Assembly: GCF_050278625.1 (NCBI RefSeq) | Contig: NZ_JBNNTI010000017.1 | Coordinates: 13,807-77,806, forward strand | Source of the DNA: Viridibacillus sp050278625 | GTDB lineage: Bacteria > Bacillota > Bacilli > Bacillales_A > Planococcaceae | DNA length: 64,000 nt | Direction of reading: 5' to 3' | Shown here: one piece after another, positions 24,504-33,387 of the stretch | How the letters are laid out: every line of letters begins with the position of its first letter | Position numbering within the stretch: position 1 is the stretch's first letter | Translations under genes and position numbers: made by a program | Notes under the pieces: model-generated | What the model was told of the DNA's origin: nothing | What the model saw: only the letters and a program-made list of their open reading frames with translations | Databases searched by the model: none

Positions 24504-24700
24504 TGGCCGAACAAAAGCCAACAGTGAAGACTACGAAAACCGCTGAACCAACTTTTTCGACACAACAGCTAGTTAAGAGTCGTAGATACGCAATGCATCG
24601 AGACGTTATTAGTGCTTTGCTAAATGATGAAGAACGATATACATTCGCAGAAGTTGATAAGAAAATTAATGTATTTCTGAAAGGTGAGGAGAAGAAATAA
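24503..24700 (+). CDS. small protein upstream of sheath
   Basis: A 65-residue protein (MAEQKPTVKTT...INVFLKGEEKK) with a flexible Lys/Thr-rich start and a helical ALLNDEERYTFAEVDKKI block. Short proteins of this kind regularly precede the sheath gene in the skin/PBSX group. It is coupled at both ends (24503 and 24700). Role unknown. Confidence 0.75.
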   Translation: MAEQKPTVKTTKTAEPTFSTQQLVKSRRYAMHRDVISALLNDEERYTFAEVDKKINVFLKGEEKK

Positions 24701-26010
24701 TGGGATTGGGTGGAGGAACATTCTTAACACAAAACAAAAAGTTGCCAGGCGTTTATATGAACTTTGTAAGTGTGGCTCGAGCAACAGCTTCTTTGGCTGA
24801 CCGTGGTTATGCTGCATTACCGTTAGAACTTGATTGGGGTACTGACGAGAAAGTAATGACCGTCACTACTGAAGACTTACAAAAGAATTCACGTAAAATC
24901 TTTGGCTATGACTACACTCATGAAAAGCTAAAAGGTTTGCGTGATCTATTTAAAAACATTCACACAGCTTATATTTACAAGTTGATGAAAAACGGTGTAG
25001 CTGCGACAAGTAACTATGGTAGTGCTGTATGTAAAGGTGTTAGAGGTAATGATTTAAAGTTAGTTATTAGCGCTAATGTTGATGATGTAACAAAGTTCGA
25101 TGTATCAATCTATCTAGGTTCATCGTTAGTTGATGAGCAACTAGCGGTTGGTCCGAAAACGGATGATTTAGCGGATAATGATTTTGTGAAGTGGAAAAAG
25201 GGTGTGGCATTAGAAGCTTCAGCAGGAACACCATTTACTGCAGGTTCTAATGGAGAATCAGTAGAAGGAGCAGAACATCAAGAAGCGTTAGCTGAATTGG
25301 AACCATATTCATTTAACGCGTTGGGTTGCTTATCTACAGTGGAAACCATCAAAGATTTGTATATCGCATTTAATCAACGCTTACGTGATCAAGTAGGTGC
25401 GAAATTTCAAGGCGTCGTACACAAGAAGCAAGGTGTTGATTACGAAGGCGTAGTAAGTGTGTTGAATGATGTTGAAGATGAGAATGAAGCATCTCTCGTG
25501 TTTTGGACTACAGGAGCAACTGCAGGATGTGCAATTAATAGATCTAATACTAATAAAAAGTATGACGGTGAATATGAAGTGAAAACGAAAATCGATAAAA
25601 CATTAGAAATGGCTTTATCTGATGGTGATTTTGTATTCCATAAAGTCGGAGACGATATTTGTGTGCTTGAAGATATTAATACCTTTACATCATTTACAAA
25701 TGATAAGAATGAAGATTTTTCAAGCAATCAAACAATTCGTGTACTTGATCAAATTGGTAATGATATTGCTCGATTATTTGCTAAAAAGTATTTGGGTAAA
25801 GAACAAAACGATGCAGCTGGTCGTATTTCCCTATGGAATGACATCACTACACATCACAAAGAGCTACAAACGCTACGTGCTATCGAAAACTTTAAATCTG
25901 AAGATGTAACAGTTCAACCAGGTAACCTAAAAAAGGCTGTTGTAGTAACTGACTACGTACAACCAACTAACGCTATGGCCCAATTGTATATGACCGTTAT
26001 GGTCTCTTAA
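24700..26010 (+). CDS. xkdK: contractile tail sheath protein (XkdK-like)
   Basis: A 436-residue sheath protein. MGLGGGTFLTQNKKLPGVYMNF is the characteristic start, and the C-terminal VVVTDYVQPTNAMAQLYMTV belongs to the conserved handshake region. The phage therefore has a contractile myovirus-type tail. RBS GGTGAGGAG precedes the start. Confidence 0.97.
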   Translation: MGLGGGTFLTQNKKLPGVYMNFVSVARATASLADRGYAALPLELDWGTDEKVMTVTTEDLQKNSRKIFGYDYTHEKLKGLRDLFKNIHTAYIYKLMKNGVAATSNYGSAVCKGVRGNDLKLVISANVDDVTKFDVSIYLGSSLVDEQLAVGPKTDDLADNDFVKWKKGVALEASAGTPFTAGSNGESVEGAEHQEALAELEPYSFNALGCLSTVETIKDLYIAFNQRLRDQVGAKFQGVVHKKQGVDYEGVVSVLNDVEDENEASLVFWTTGATAGCAINRSNTNKKYDGEYEVKTKIDKTLEMALSDGDFVFHKVGDDICVLEDINTFTSFTNDKNEDFSSNQTIRVLDQIGNDIARLFAKKYLGKEQNDAAGRISLWNDITTHHKELQTLRAIENFKSEDVTVQPGNLKKAVVVTDYVQPTNAMAQLYMTVMVS

Positions 26011-26025
26011 GGAGGGAGCTGACAT

Positions 26026-26529
26026 ATGGAAAAATTATTAAAGCTAGATTTACAATACTTTGCTCAGGCGATGAATGCCAAGGATTCAGTAAGTGCTGCA
26101 TTAGCTGAATGTTTTGTAACGATTGAGGGTAATCGCTATAACTTCATGCAGATTATAGACTTTGAATCAGAAATTGAAAAAACTAAAACAGAAGTACCCA
26201 TTTTAGGGAAGACGGGTAAAGGTTCTAAAGCTACCGGTTGGTCCGGTACATTTTCCGGAACTGCTCACTATAACCAATCTATTTTCCGTGAGTTGCTTTA
26301 TCGTTACAAAGAAACTGGTGAGGATGTTTATTTCGATATCCAAGTTACTAATGAGGACCCAACTTCAGCAGTAGGTCGACAAACGGTCATTCATAAAAAC
26401 TGTAACTTAGATGGCGGTGTATTAGCTAAGTTTGATGCAGATGGTGAATACTTAGATGAGCCGATTGACGGTACATTCGACGATTTCGAAATGCCAGAGA
26501 AGTTTAAATTACTTCCTGGTATGCAGTAA
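26026..26529 (+). CDS. xkdM: tail tube protein (XkdM-like)
   Basis: A 167-residue tail tube protein of the XkdM type: MNAKDSVSAALAECFVTIEG, MQIIDFESEIEKTKTEVPIL and GWSGTFSGTAHYNQSIFRELL. The extra N-terminal 14 residues carry LKLDLQYFA, a motif often seen at the start of phage structural proteins. It forms the inner tube that slides out on sheath contraction. Confidence 0.95.
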   Translation: MEKLLKLDLQYFAQAMNAKDSVSAALAECFVTIEGNRYNFMQIIDFESEIEKTKTEVPILGKTGKGSKATGWSGTFSGTAHYNQSIFRELLYRYKETGEDVYFDIQVTNEDPTSAVGRQTVIHKNCNLDGGVLAKFDADGEYLDEPIDGTFDDFEMPEKFKLLPGMQ

Positions 26530-26533
26530 AACA

Positions 26534-26562
26534 AAGGTCGCTTACATAGCGGCCTTTTATAA
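26534..26562 (+). terminator. hairpin/terminator after tube gene
   Basis: AAGGTCGC (26534-26541) pairs with GCGGCCTT (26549-26556) with one G-T pair, followed by TTTAT. As it is inside the tail operon it may lower downstream expression after the abundant tube transcript. Confidence 0.65.
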
Positions 26563-26594
26563 TTCAAACAAATAGAAAAGGACAAGGTGATAAT

Positions 26595-27208
26595 ATGAGT
26601 AACTTAACAGCATTTTTAGCACAAAACGCATTGGTAATAGAGAGCGAAAAGCACGTAGTATCTAAACGATTTGTCGATGAAGATAAAAAACCGATTAAGT
26701 GGGAAGTAGGCGCAATTACTTCTGACGAAGATGAATTGTTAAGAAAAAGTCATACAAAACGTATGCCGGTACCGGGCAAAAAGAATGTATTCCAGCCAAC
26801 TACCGACTACGATGCATATTTAACAAGTTTAGCTGTTAAATGTACATTAGATCCAAATCTACATGATAAAGCTATACAAGATTCATATGGGGTCATGGGT
26901 GCTGAAGCATTACTCAAAAAAATGTTGTTACCAGGTGAATATGCCGATTATTTAAAAGTAGTACAGTCAGTTAATGGTTTCGATGTAGGTATGGATGAAG
27001 TTGTCGAAGAAGCAAAAAACTAATAGATGGAGGCGATTATGAAGCTAATATAGCGTATTATTGCCTCCATAAATTTCATAAATGGCCTTCGGAATTTGAC
27101 AGCTTACCTAAGTACGAAAAAGCATTAGTTATAGCTGCAGTGCAAATTAAGATGGAAGCTGAAGCTAAGGAAGAAAAGAAGATGAAGAAAAAGGGTCGAA
27201 AGAAATAG
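26595..27208 (+). CDS. tail assembly chaperone with -1 frameshift (XkdN-type G/GT)
   Basis: The zero-frame product is 142 residues (26595-27023; XkdN-like, MSNLTAFLAQNAL, KRMPVPGKKNVFQPTTDYD). At 27014-27020 the sequence A-AAA-AAC in codon phase gca-aaa-aac is a classic -1 slippery heptamer immediately before the UAA. Slipping reads 62 more residues (LIDGGDYEANIAYYCLHKFH...KKGRKK) to the TAG at 27206-27208, giving a 204-residue fusion. GGAGGC at 27029-27034 pairs with GCCTCC at 27063-27068 to form a stimulatory stem 8 bases after the site. The G and G-T products chaperone the tape-measure protein during tail assembly. Confidence 0.9.
27029..27068 (+). promoter_or_regulatory. frameshift-stimulating hairpin
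   Basis: GGAGGCGATTAT pairs with ATTATTGCCTCC with one wobble and one mismatch. It starts 8 bases past the AAAAAAC heptamer, the distance expected for stimulating -1 slippage. Confidence 0.8.
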
Positions 27209-27272
27209 TTATAGTAATATATACCTCCCTTGTTATATGCTAGTTATATATACATAAAAGGAGGTTATCCCC

Positions 27273-28010
27273 ATTAAAAGAACATGGTATCTTTTATTAT
27301 CTGTTTTTGTAGGGTTTTTCGTTATCTTTGCTGCTTTTAATATTGTTCGAAATTATAAAGATTATTCCTTAGCAGGAGCAATTACTGTAGCTGTTGTATT
27401 TTTCGGTATTTCTTTTTTGGAATATTGGTTAATAAAAAAATTCAGAAGGTTATCATCTTCAGAGGCTAAGTTATTAGAACAACACAAGAAGGCGGAAATA
27501 CAAGAAAAACTTAATCGTGAAGAAGTTGAAAAGTTTGAACAAGAAAGTAAAGTACCTGGATCTTATGCCCGTACTAAAACTTTAGAAGCTGATTATTGTA
27601 TCAATGCAGAACACGTAGCTGGATTACCTATATCTGAAGGTACTGAAACTTATATCTACAGAGGTAAAGATAAGGTTATTTTCGAGCGTAATCAAGACAC
27701 TTTTGAACTGGACATTAAAAAGGTTAGAGATATACTATTGAAAACCGATGTCGAAATACAGAAGAGTTACGTTAGCAGTGCAGGTGGTGCGATAGGTGGT
27801 TATGCATTGTTTGGACCGTTGGGTGCATTGATTGGCGGTCGCTCAAAAGAAAAACAAAGTAAAATTGAAGAAAAGTATCTTATTTTCTCGTATGAAAAAG
27901 ACGGAGAATTAGATTTCATTTCATTCAACGTAACAAAGGAGCCTAAGGCGATATTTTTTATAAATCATTACGATTTAAGTTCCCAAGAAAGAAGAACACA
28001 AGTTTTATAA
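27273..28010 (+). CDS. two-helix membrane protein with apparent ATT start
   Basis: The frame is open from just after the TAA at 27255-27257 and has no ATG, GTG or TTG until TTG 27417. The well-placed AAGGAGG (27258-27264) points to ATT at 27273, giving 245 residues. Residues about 4-22 and 31-50 are transmembrane helices (YLLLSVFVGFFVIFAAF and AITVAVVFFGISFL). A cytoplasmic coiled region follows, then a Gly-rich segment (AGGAIGGYALFGPLGALIGG) that may be a third, glycine-zipper helix. It is inserted between the chaperone and tape-measure genes, so is probably a moron. A start at 27417 would lose both helices and has no ribosome site. Confidence 0.72.
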   Translation: MKRTWYLLLSVFVGFFVIFAAFNIVRNYKDYSLAGAITVAVVFFGISFLEYWLIKKFRRLSSSEAKLLEQHKKAEIQEKLNREEVEKFEQESKVPGSYARTKTLEADYCINAEHVAGLPISEGTETYIYRGKDKVIFERNQDTFELDIKKVRDILLKTDVEIQKSYVSSAGGAIGGYALFGPLGALIGGRSKEKQSKIEEKYLIFSYEKDGELDFISFNVTKEPKAIFFINHYDLSSQERRTQVL

Positions 28011-28020
28011 TGGAAATTTT

Positions 28021-28050
28021 GAGCGCCTGAGGTTAAGGTGCTCTTTTTTA
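28021..28050 (+). terminator. intrinsic terminator after membrane gene
   Basis: GAGCGCCT (28021-28028) pairs with AGGTGCTC (28036-28043) with one G-T pair, then TTTTTTA. It ends the inserted membrane-protein gene just before the tape-measure start. Confidence 0.8.
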
Positions 28051-28064
28051 TTGCTTGAAAGGCG

Positions 28065-30317
28065 GTGAAAGACTTGGCGACAATTAGAACAGCGATTCAA
28101 ATTCAAGACGGTATGTCTAGAGCTTTTCAGTCAATGAACACAGCAATGAACGTAGTACTCAGTAGTTTTGAGTCTTTGCAAGACGCATCTAGTAACGCTA
28201 TCGACACTGCTAGTATAGAAACAGCGAGAGCGGAATTAAATAGAGCCGAACAAGCATTTAGTGAAATAGAACAAGAAATTCGAAATGCTGACGAAGCACA
28301 ACAACAGTTCAATAATAACATTAGAGATGGTACTTCTTCCGCAGATGGATTACTTCAAAAAATTATGGGAATTGCAGCGGCATATTTAGGTTTTCAATCA
28401 GCTGGTAATGTCGTTTCATTGTCAGATGAAATGACAAATACAACTGCACGACTGGATTTAATGAATGACAAATTACAAACAACTGTAGAACTTCAAGAAA
28501 TGATTTTCGAGTCTGCTAAAAGGACATATACTCCATATCAACAAACCGCTGATATGGTCGGTAAATTAGGTATGCAAGCAAGAGATGCTTTTAGTAGTAA
28601 TGAAGAGTTGATTGCTTTTGCAGAACAAATCAACAAAACCTTTACGATAGCAGGAACATCTGTCGAAGGGGTAGAATCCGTAATGCTCCAGTTAACGCAA
28701 GCTATGGCATCAGGGGTTCTTCAAGGTGAAGAATTAGCAGCATTATTAGATAACGCTCAACCGATTGTTCAAAACATAGCCGATTACATGGACGTTCCGT
28801 TTGGATCAATAAAAAAATTAGCTTCTGAAGGTCAAATTACGGCAGAGATTGTAAAGAATGCAATGTTCCAAGCGGCAGAACAAACAAACGCAGCATTTGA
28901 AACCATGCCTCTAACATGGAGCAAGATATGGACTAACATTAAGAATGATGCGTTTAAAGCGTTCCAACCGATATTACAGAGTATTAATGATATAGCTAAT
29001 AATACGGAGATGCAGAATGTGATTAATGCCGTTGTAAATGGACTGTACACTTTATCCGCTGTAGCCGTCACAACTTTTGATATTTTAACAACTGCAGGTA
29101 GTTTTATGTACAATAATTGGTCACTAATTGCACCAGTTTTAGGAACAGTGACAATGGCGATAGGAGCTTATACCACAGCATTAGTGATCAATAAGGCTGC
29201 TGAAATCGTTAGTGTATTTTGGACAGGAGCAAAAACATTAGCTATAGGCTTAATGACCACTTCAAGTTGGGCAGGTGTGCAAGCTACAATTGCTCTCACA
29301 GCTGCACAATGGGGATTAAACACAGCATTGATGGCAAACCCAGTATTTATTATTGTGATGGCTATAATTATTTTAATTGGGGCACTTTATTTAGCGGTTG
29401 AAGCAGTTAATTATTTTGCCGGAACATCAATAAGCGCAACAGGTATTGTCGCCGGAGCTTTCATGGTTTTGGTTACATTCATTTATAATAAAATCGCATT
29501 TTTGTGGAATATATTTGCCGCTATTGCAGAATTCTTCGTAAACGTTTGGCAACACCCAATATATTCAGTTAAAAAACTATTTGCGAACTTAGTAAATAAC
29601 TTCTTAGATCAAACGATATCCATGAGTAGCGGCTGGGATTCTTTTGCTACTTCTTTTGTTAACGCCATGATTAGCGCAGTAAATGGTGCAATTAAGGCAT
29701 GGAATTGGTTTGTAGATATGCTCCCTAGTGATATTGCCAGTTCTATAGGATTAGGTAAGGGGGAGGAATTTGAATATAGAACATCTATAACAAGCGACTT
29801 AAAAGGTATTAAAAAAGGAATTAATGCCGCAGTTGGTAAGGCCCCTGAAGACTACTGGGAAGCACCAAAGATGGAAATGAAATCACTTGGTGCCGCATGG
29901 GACACTGGTTACGATTGGGGATCAAATTTATTTAGTAAAGATGCTGTTAAAAAAGAAAAAGATAAAAAAGATAAACCGGATAACGACATGCAATCGCTAA
30001 TAGATAACGTAAAAGGTTTACAACCTCCTGCAAATAACGCAGCAGATGCAGCTAATAGAGCGGCTGGAAACGGCGGTAAAACAGCCGGCAATACTGCAAA
30101 AATGGCAAAGGCAATGGAAGGTGCAACTGATGATTTGAAATACATGAGGGACCTTGCTGACCGTGAAGTAATCAACCGATTCACGACAGCAAAAGTGAAA
30201 GTGGATTTTAGCAGCGTAAATACTATCAAATCTGATTTAGATCTAGACGGAATCATTGATAAATTTGGCGAAAAGCTAGAAGAAGCTATTACAGTAGCTG
30301 CAGAGGGGGTGCACTAG
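28065..30317 (+). CDS. tail tape-measure protein
   Basis: A 750-residue tape-measure protein. LATIRTAIQIQDGMSRAFQSM starts it, followed by coiled coil to about residue 90. The conserved tape-measure block with TANRTF-like and AMASGVLQGEELAALLDNAQP motifs spans ~110-310, then three or four hydrophobic helices lie at about 325-500, and a Lys/Ala-rich end. It sets tail length. It starts at GTG 28065, with TTG 28074 as an alternative. About 750 residues implies a tail of roughly 110-115 nm at 1.5 Angstrom per residue. Confidence 0.95.
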   Translation: MKDLATIRTAIQIQDGMSRAFQSMNTAMNVVLSSFESLQDASSNAIDTASIETARAELNRAEQAFSEIEQEIRNADEAQQQFNNNIRDGTSSADGLLQKIMGIAAAYLGFQSAGNVVSLSDEMTNTTARLDLMNDKLQTTVELQEMIFESAKRTYTPYQQTADMVGKLGMQARDAFSSNEELIAFAEQINKTFTIAGTSVEGVESVMLQLTQAMASGVLQGEELAALLDNAQPIVQNIADYMDVPFGSIKKLASEGQITAEIVKNAMFQAAEQTNAAFETMPLTWSKIWTNIKNDAFKAFQPILQSINDIANNTEMQNVINAVVNGLYTLSAVAVTTFDILTTAGSFMYNNWSLIAPVLGTVTMAIGAYTTALVINKAAEIVSVFWTGAKTLAIGLMTTSSWAGVQATIALTAAQWGLNTALMANPVFIIVMAIIILIGALYLAVEAVNYFAGTSISATGIVAGAFMVLVTFIYNKIAFLWNIFAAIAEFFVNVWQHPIYSVKKLFANLVNNFLDQTISMSSGWDSFATSFVNAMISAVNGAIKAWNWFVDMLPSDIASSIGLGKGEEFEYRTSITSDLKGIKKGINAAVGKAPEDYWEAPKMEMKSLGAAWDTGYDWGSNLFSKDAVKKEKDKKDKPDNDMQSLIDNVKGLQPPANNAADAANRAAGNGGKTAGNTAKMAKAMEGATDDLKYMRDLADREVINRFTTAKVKVDFSSVNTIKSDLDLDGIIDKFGEKLEEAITVAAEGVH

Positions 30318-30977
30318 ATGTATGGATTTTTTATAAACGGTGTACAGTTTCCTATTGCGCCTGCAAAGCTAGATACAAGAATTAATAACAAAAATCAGAC
30401 TATCACTCTCATCAACGAGGGTGAGGTCAATCTTTTAAAAAAGGCTGGATTAACGGATTTTTCATTTGAAGTCCTTTTACCTAACGCAAAATATCCGTTC
30501 GCTGTATATCCTAAAGGATTTAAACCAGCAACTTATTACTTAGAAAAACTAGAAAAATTGAAGTTGAAAAAGAAACCGTTTCAATTTATTGTTACTCGAT
30601 CTAAACCGAACGGAGATTTGCTTTTTGACACAAACATGAAAGTGTCCTTGGAGAGTTACGAAATCAAAGAAGATGCTGAAAACGGTTTTGATGTAAATGT
30701 GTCGATTGAACTTAAACAATATCGGGATTACGGTACCAAGAAAATTAAACTTAAAAAACCAAAGAAAAAAGGTGAAAAGAAAGTCGCTGTCGCATCTAAA
30801 AAACGACCATCTACAAAAACAGCACCGAAAACACATACAGTTGTGAAGGGTGATACATTGTGGGCTATTTGCAAAAAGTATCTAGGAGATCCTTTGAAGT
30901 ATCCCGAAATCGCTAAAAAGAACAACATCAAGAATCCCCATTTGATCTATCCTGGGATGATTATTAAATTAAGCTAA
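30318..30977 (+). CDS. xkdP: LysM tail protein (XkdP-like)
   Basis: A 219-residue protein of the XkdP/gp53-like type. The N-terminal ~130 residues are the tail baseplate-wedge domain (FFINGVQFPIAP, SFEVLLPNAKYPFA). A basic Lys/Pro linker follows, then a LysM domain at about 173-219 (HTVVKGDTLWAICKKYLG, NPHLIYPGMIIKLS) that binds peptidoglycan. Its start abuts the tape-measure stop. Confidence 0.94.
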   Translation: MYGFFINGVQFPIAPAKLDTRINNKNQTITLINEGEVNLLKKAGLTDFSFEVLLPNAKYPFAVYPKGFKPATYYLEKLEKLKLKKKPFQFIVTRSKPNGDLLFDTNMKVSLESYEIKEDAENGFDVNVSIELKQYRDYGTKKIKLKKPKKKGEKKVAVASKKRPSTKTAPKTHTVVKGDTLWAICKKYLGDPLKYPEIAKKNNIKNPHLIYPGMIIKLS

Positions 30978-30992
30978 TTCTACGAGGAAAAA

Positions 30993-31634
30993 ATGCTTCT
31001 ATCAGAGGTGATGAGATTGATAATCTATAAAATACTAAATAAGTTAAATGGAAAAGTATACATCGGACAAACTAATAGCACGTTAGAACAACGGTTATCT
31101 CAACATTTATCTTCTAAAAAATCTTTAGTTTCAAAAAGTATCATTAAGTACGGTATAGACAGTTTTGATATTTCAATTATTGATGAGGCGGATAACAGAG
31201 ATGGTATAAATGAAAAAGAGAAATACTGGATCAAATATTATGATTCAATTGCTCCTAAAGGATACAATTTGGACGCTGGAGGATACGATGCGTCACCGTC
31301 TGTTGAAACAAGAAAAAAAATCAGCAACACCTTAAAAGGTAGGTATGCAGGTAAGAAAAATCCAATGTACGGCAAAGAAAGTCCTATGAAAGGGAAAATT
31401 GGAGCCATGAAGGGAAAGAAACATTTGAAATCAACAATTCAAAAGATGTCTTTGAGCCGTTCTGGGGCAAATAGTAAAGTAGCCACTAGAATCAAAAATA
31501 TTGATACAGGAGAGGTGTTTATTTCTCAAAAAGAGGCTAGTGATAAATACGGTATTTCTAGAACTTGTATATGCGCAGCATGTAAAGGGAGACAAAAAAA
31601 GGCAGGTGGATTCAGGTGGAGTTACGTAGAGTGA
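30993..31634 (+). CDS. GIY-YIG homing endonuclease
   Basis: A 213-residue free-standing homing endonuclease. The GIY-YIG core is IIYKILNKLNGKVYIGQT with the catalytic region KEKYWIKYYDSIAPKGYNLD. NUMOD3 repeats (GKKNPMYGKESPMKGKIGAMKGKKH) and a NUMOD1-like C-terminus (SQKEASDKYGISRTCICAACKG) bind DNA. It interrupts the usual xkdP-xkdQ junction without an intron, so spreads by cleaving phages that lack it. ATG 31011 with AGAGGTG is an alternative start. Confidence 0.93.
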   Translation: MLLSEVMRLIIYKILNKLNGKVYIGQTNSTLEQRLSQHLSSKKSLVSKSIIKYGIDSFDISIIDEADNRDGINEKEKYWIKYYDSIAPKGYNLDAGGYDASPSVETRKKISNTLKGRYAGKKNPMYGKESPMKGKIGAMKGKKHLKSTIQKMSLSRSGANSKVATRIKNIDTGEVFISQKEASDKYGISRTCICAACKGRQKKAGGFRWSYVE

Positions 31635-31649
31635 AAAAGGTGATTAAAC

Positions 31650-32612
31650 TTGGCTAAAACGCAGTTAATCATACAAAATGGTAAAACAATCATGGAACCA
31701 GTTGTCGAAGAAGGGATAGTTTGGGAAACAGCACGAAAAGGTGTTCCAGGTAAGCTTACTTTTTCTGTAATCAAAGATAAGGCTCTGAAATTCGAAGAGG
31801 GCAATGCCGTGAGATTTATTTATAAGGGAAAAAAGATATTCTTTGGTTTCGTTTTTACAAAGAAGAAATCAAATAAAGAGCGGATTCAAGTTACTTGCTA
31901 TGATCAATTACGCTACTTAAAAAACAAAGATACTTACGTTTACAAAAATAAAACTGCATCTGAGTTTTTGAAAATGATGGCTGCCGATTATCGGCTGAAA
32001 ATAGGAAAAGTAGAAAGTACAGGGTTCAAAATAAAGTCACGTATTGAGGACAATAAAGAGTTATTTGGTATGATGCAAAATGCATTAGATCTTACCTTAG
32101 ATAACACTAGAAAAATGTTTGTGCTGTATGATGATTTCGGTGCACTTGCATTAAAAAATATAGAATCGATGAAACTAAACTTAATGATAGATGAAGAAAC
32201 AGGTGAAAGCTTTGATTACACGTCTTCTATCGACTCAAACACGTATAACAAGATCAAACTTATTCGTGAAAATAAAAAAACAAACAAGAGAGAAATCTTT
32301 ATTGCCCAAGACAGTAAGAATATGAATAATTGGGGCGTATTACAGCACTTTGAAACCATTCAAGAAGGCGTTAATGGTAAAGCTAATGCAGATGCTTTAC
32401 TTGCTTTACACAACCGAAAATCACGTAATTTAAACATGAATAAATTGCTCGGTGATACACGTGTCCGTGGAGGTAGCAGCGTTATTGTTAAAATGAATTT
32501 AGATGATGTAAAGCTATTAAATTATATGGTTGTAGATAGCGTTAAACATACTTTTAACGAGAGTGAGCATGTTATGGACCTTAAACTGATTGGCGGTGAC
32601 TTCGTTGCGTAA
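31650..32612 (+). CDS. xkdQ: tail hub protein (XkdQ-like)
   Basis: A 320-residue XkdQ/gp27-like hub protein of the baseplate, with KLTFSVIKDKALKFEEGNAVRF and an RVRGGSSVIVKMNLDDVKLLNYMVVDSVKHTF end. It starts at TTG 31650 after AAAAGGTG. It forms the central hub between tail tube and spike. Confidence 0.92.
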   Translation: MAKTQLIIQNGKTIMEPVVEEGIVWETARKGVPGKLTFSVIKDKALKFEEGNAVRFIYKGKKIFFGFVFTKKKSNKERIQVTCYDQLRYLKNKDTYVYKNKTASEFLKMMAADYRLKIGKVESTGFKIKSRIEDNKELFGMMQNALDLTLDNTRKMFVLYDDFGALALKNIESMKLNLMIDEETGESFDYTSSIDSNTYNKIKLIRENKKTNKREIFIAQDSKNMNNWGVLQHFETIQEGVNGKANADALLALHNRKSRNLNMNKLLGDTRVRGGSSVIVKMNLDDVKLLNYMVVDSVKHTFNESEHVMDLKLIGGDFVA

Positions 32613-32967
32613 CATGCATGATATATTGGCTTTGATGAACAAGAATAACAAAGGCTTTATTAACACTACTGATCCAGTATTCGTATTATTTGGCGAAGTA
32701 ACTAGCCAATCTCCACTAGAAATATTAGTTGAGCAACGACTACCACTTGATGAAGACCAATTAGTATTAACTAGAGCAGTACGGGATTACGAGGTTGAAA
32801 TGACTGTAAACCATCTTACTGAAACGGATAATGGACCTGCAGCACATACCCATCAATACAAAGGTAAAAAGAAATTTCTAATTCATAACGGATTAGTCAT
32901 AGGTGATAGAGTGAAATTGTTACGAGTGCAGGGTGGTCAGCAATACGTCGTTTTTGATAAGGAGTGA
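32605..32967 (+). CDS. xkdR: XkdR-like baseplate protein (DUF2577)
   Basis: A ~120-residue protein; TTG 32605 follows GGTGA at the best spacing, while TTG 32590 and ATG 32614 are alternatives in frame. FVLFGEVTSQSPLEILVEQRLPL and the C-terminal GDRVKLLRVQGGQQYVV match the DUF2577 pattern found between XkdQ and XkdS. Confidence 0.85.
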   Translation: MRNMHDILALMNKNNKGFINTTDPVFVLFGEVTSQSPLEILVEQRLPLDEDQLVLTRAVRDYEVEMTVNHLTETDNGPAAHTHQYKGKKKFLIHNGLVIGDRVKLLRVQGGQQYVVFDKE

Positions 32968-32973
32968 TACGAA

Positions 32974-33387
32974 ATGATACCTCAAATTACAGATGATATT
33001 GATGACTTTGAAAGTGACCTTGAAATTGAAGAGCAACAGACCAGTAGAACATACAAATTAGATCTGGTACGTAAACGAGTAACTGGATATACAGATGGTC
33101 TTGATGCAGTTGAACAGTTTATTTATAAGGCAATCGGAACGGAACGTTACGACCATCTAATATACACATGGGATTATGGAGCTGAAATTGCAAAGTTATT
33201 TGGGCAACCGATTCCATACGTATACAGCGAATTGAAAAGACTTATAACAGAAGCGTTAACACACGATGATAGAATCGATAGTGTTGATGCTTTTTCTTTT
33301 ACTCATAAAAGAAATAAAGTGGCCGTTACATTTACCGCTCATACGATTTACGGAGATATTGAAGCACAGAAGGAGGTGGACGTATAG
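32974..33387 (+). CDS. xkdS: XkdS-like baseplate protein (gp25/DUF2634)
   Basis: A 137-residue baseplate protein. RTYKLDLVRKRVTGYTDGLDAVEQFIYKAIGTER is the signature of the DUF2634/gp25-like family, whose members build the wedge. It lies between XkdR and the baseplate J gene, as in PBSX. Confidence 0.93.
   Translation: MIPQITDDIDDFESDLEIEEQQTSRTYKLDLVRKRVTGYTDGLDAVEQFIYKAIGTERYDHLIYTWDYGAEIAKLFGQPIPYVYSELKRLITEALTHDDRIDSVDAFSFTHKRNKVAVTFTAHTIYGDIEAQKEVDV

Noticed and set aside
27209..27272. Possible separate small gene with ATG 27284 after the tail chaperone
   Set aside because: That frame closes after 18 codons, while the ATT frame continues for 245 codons with membrane helices.
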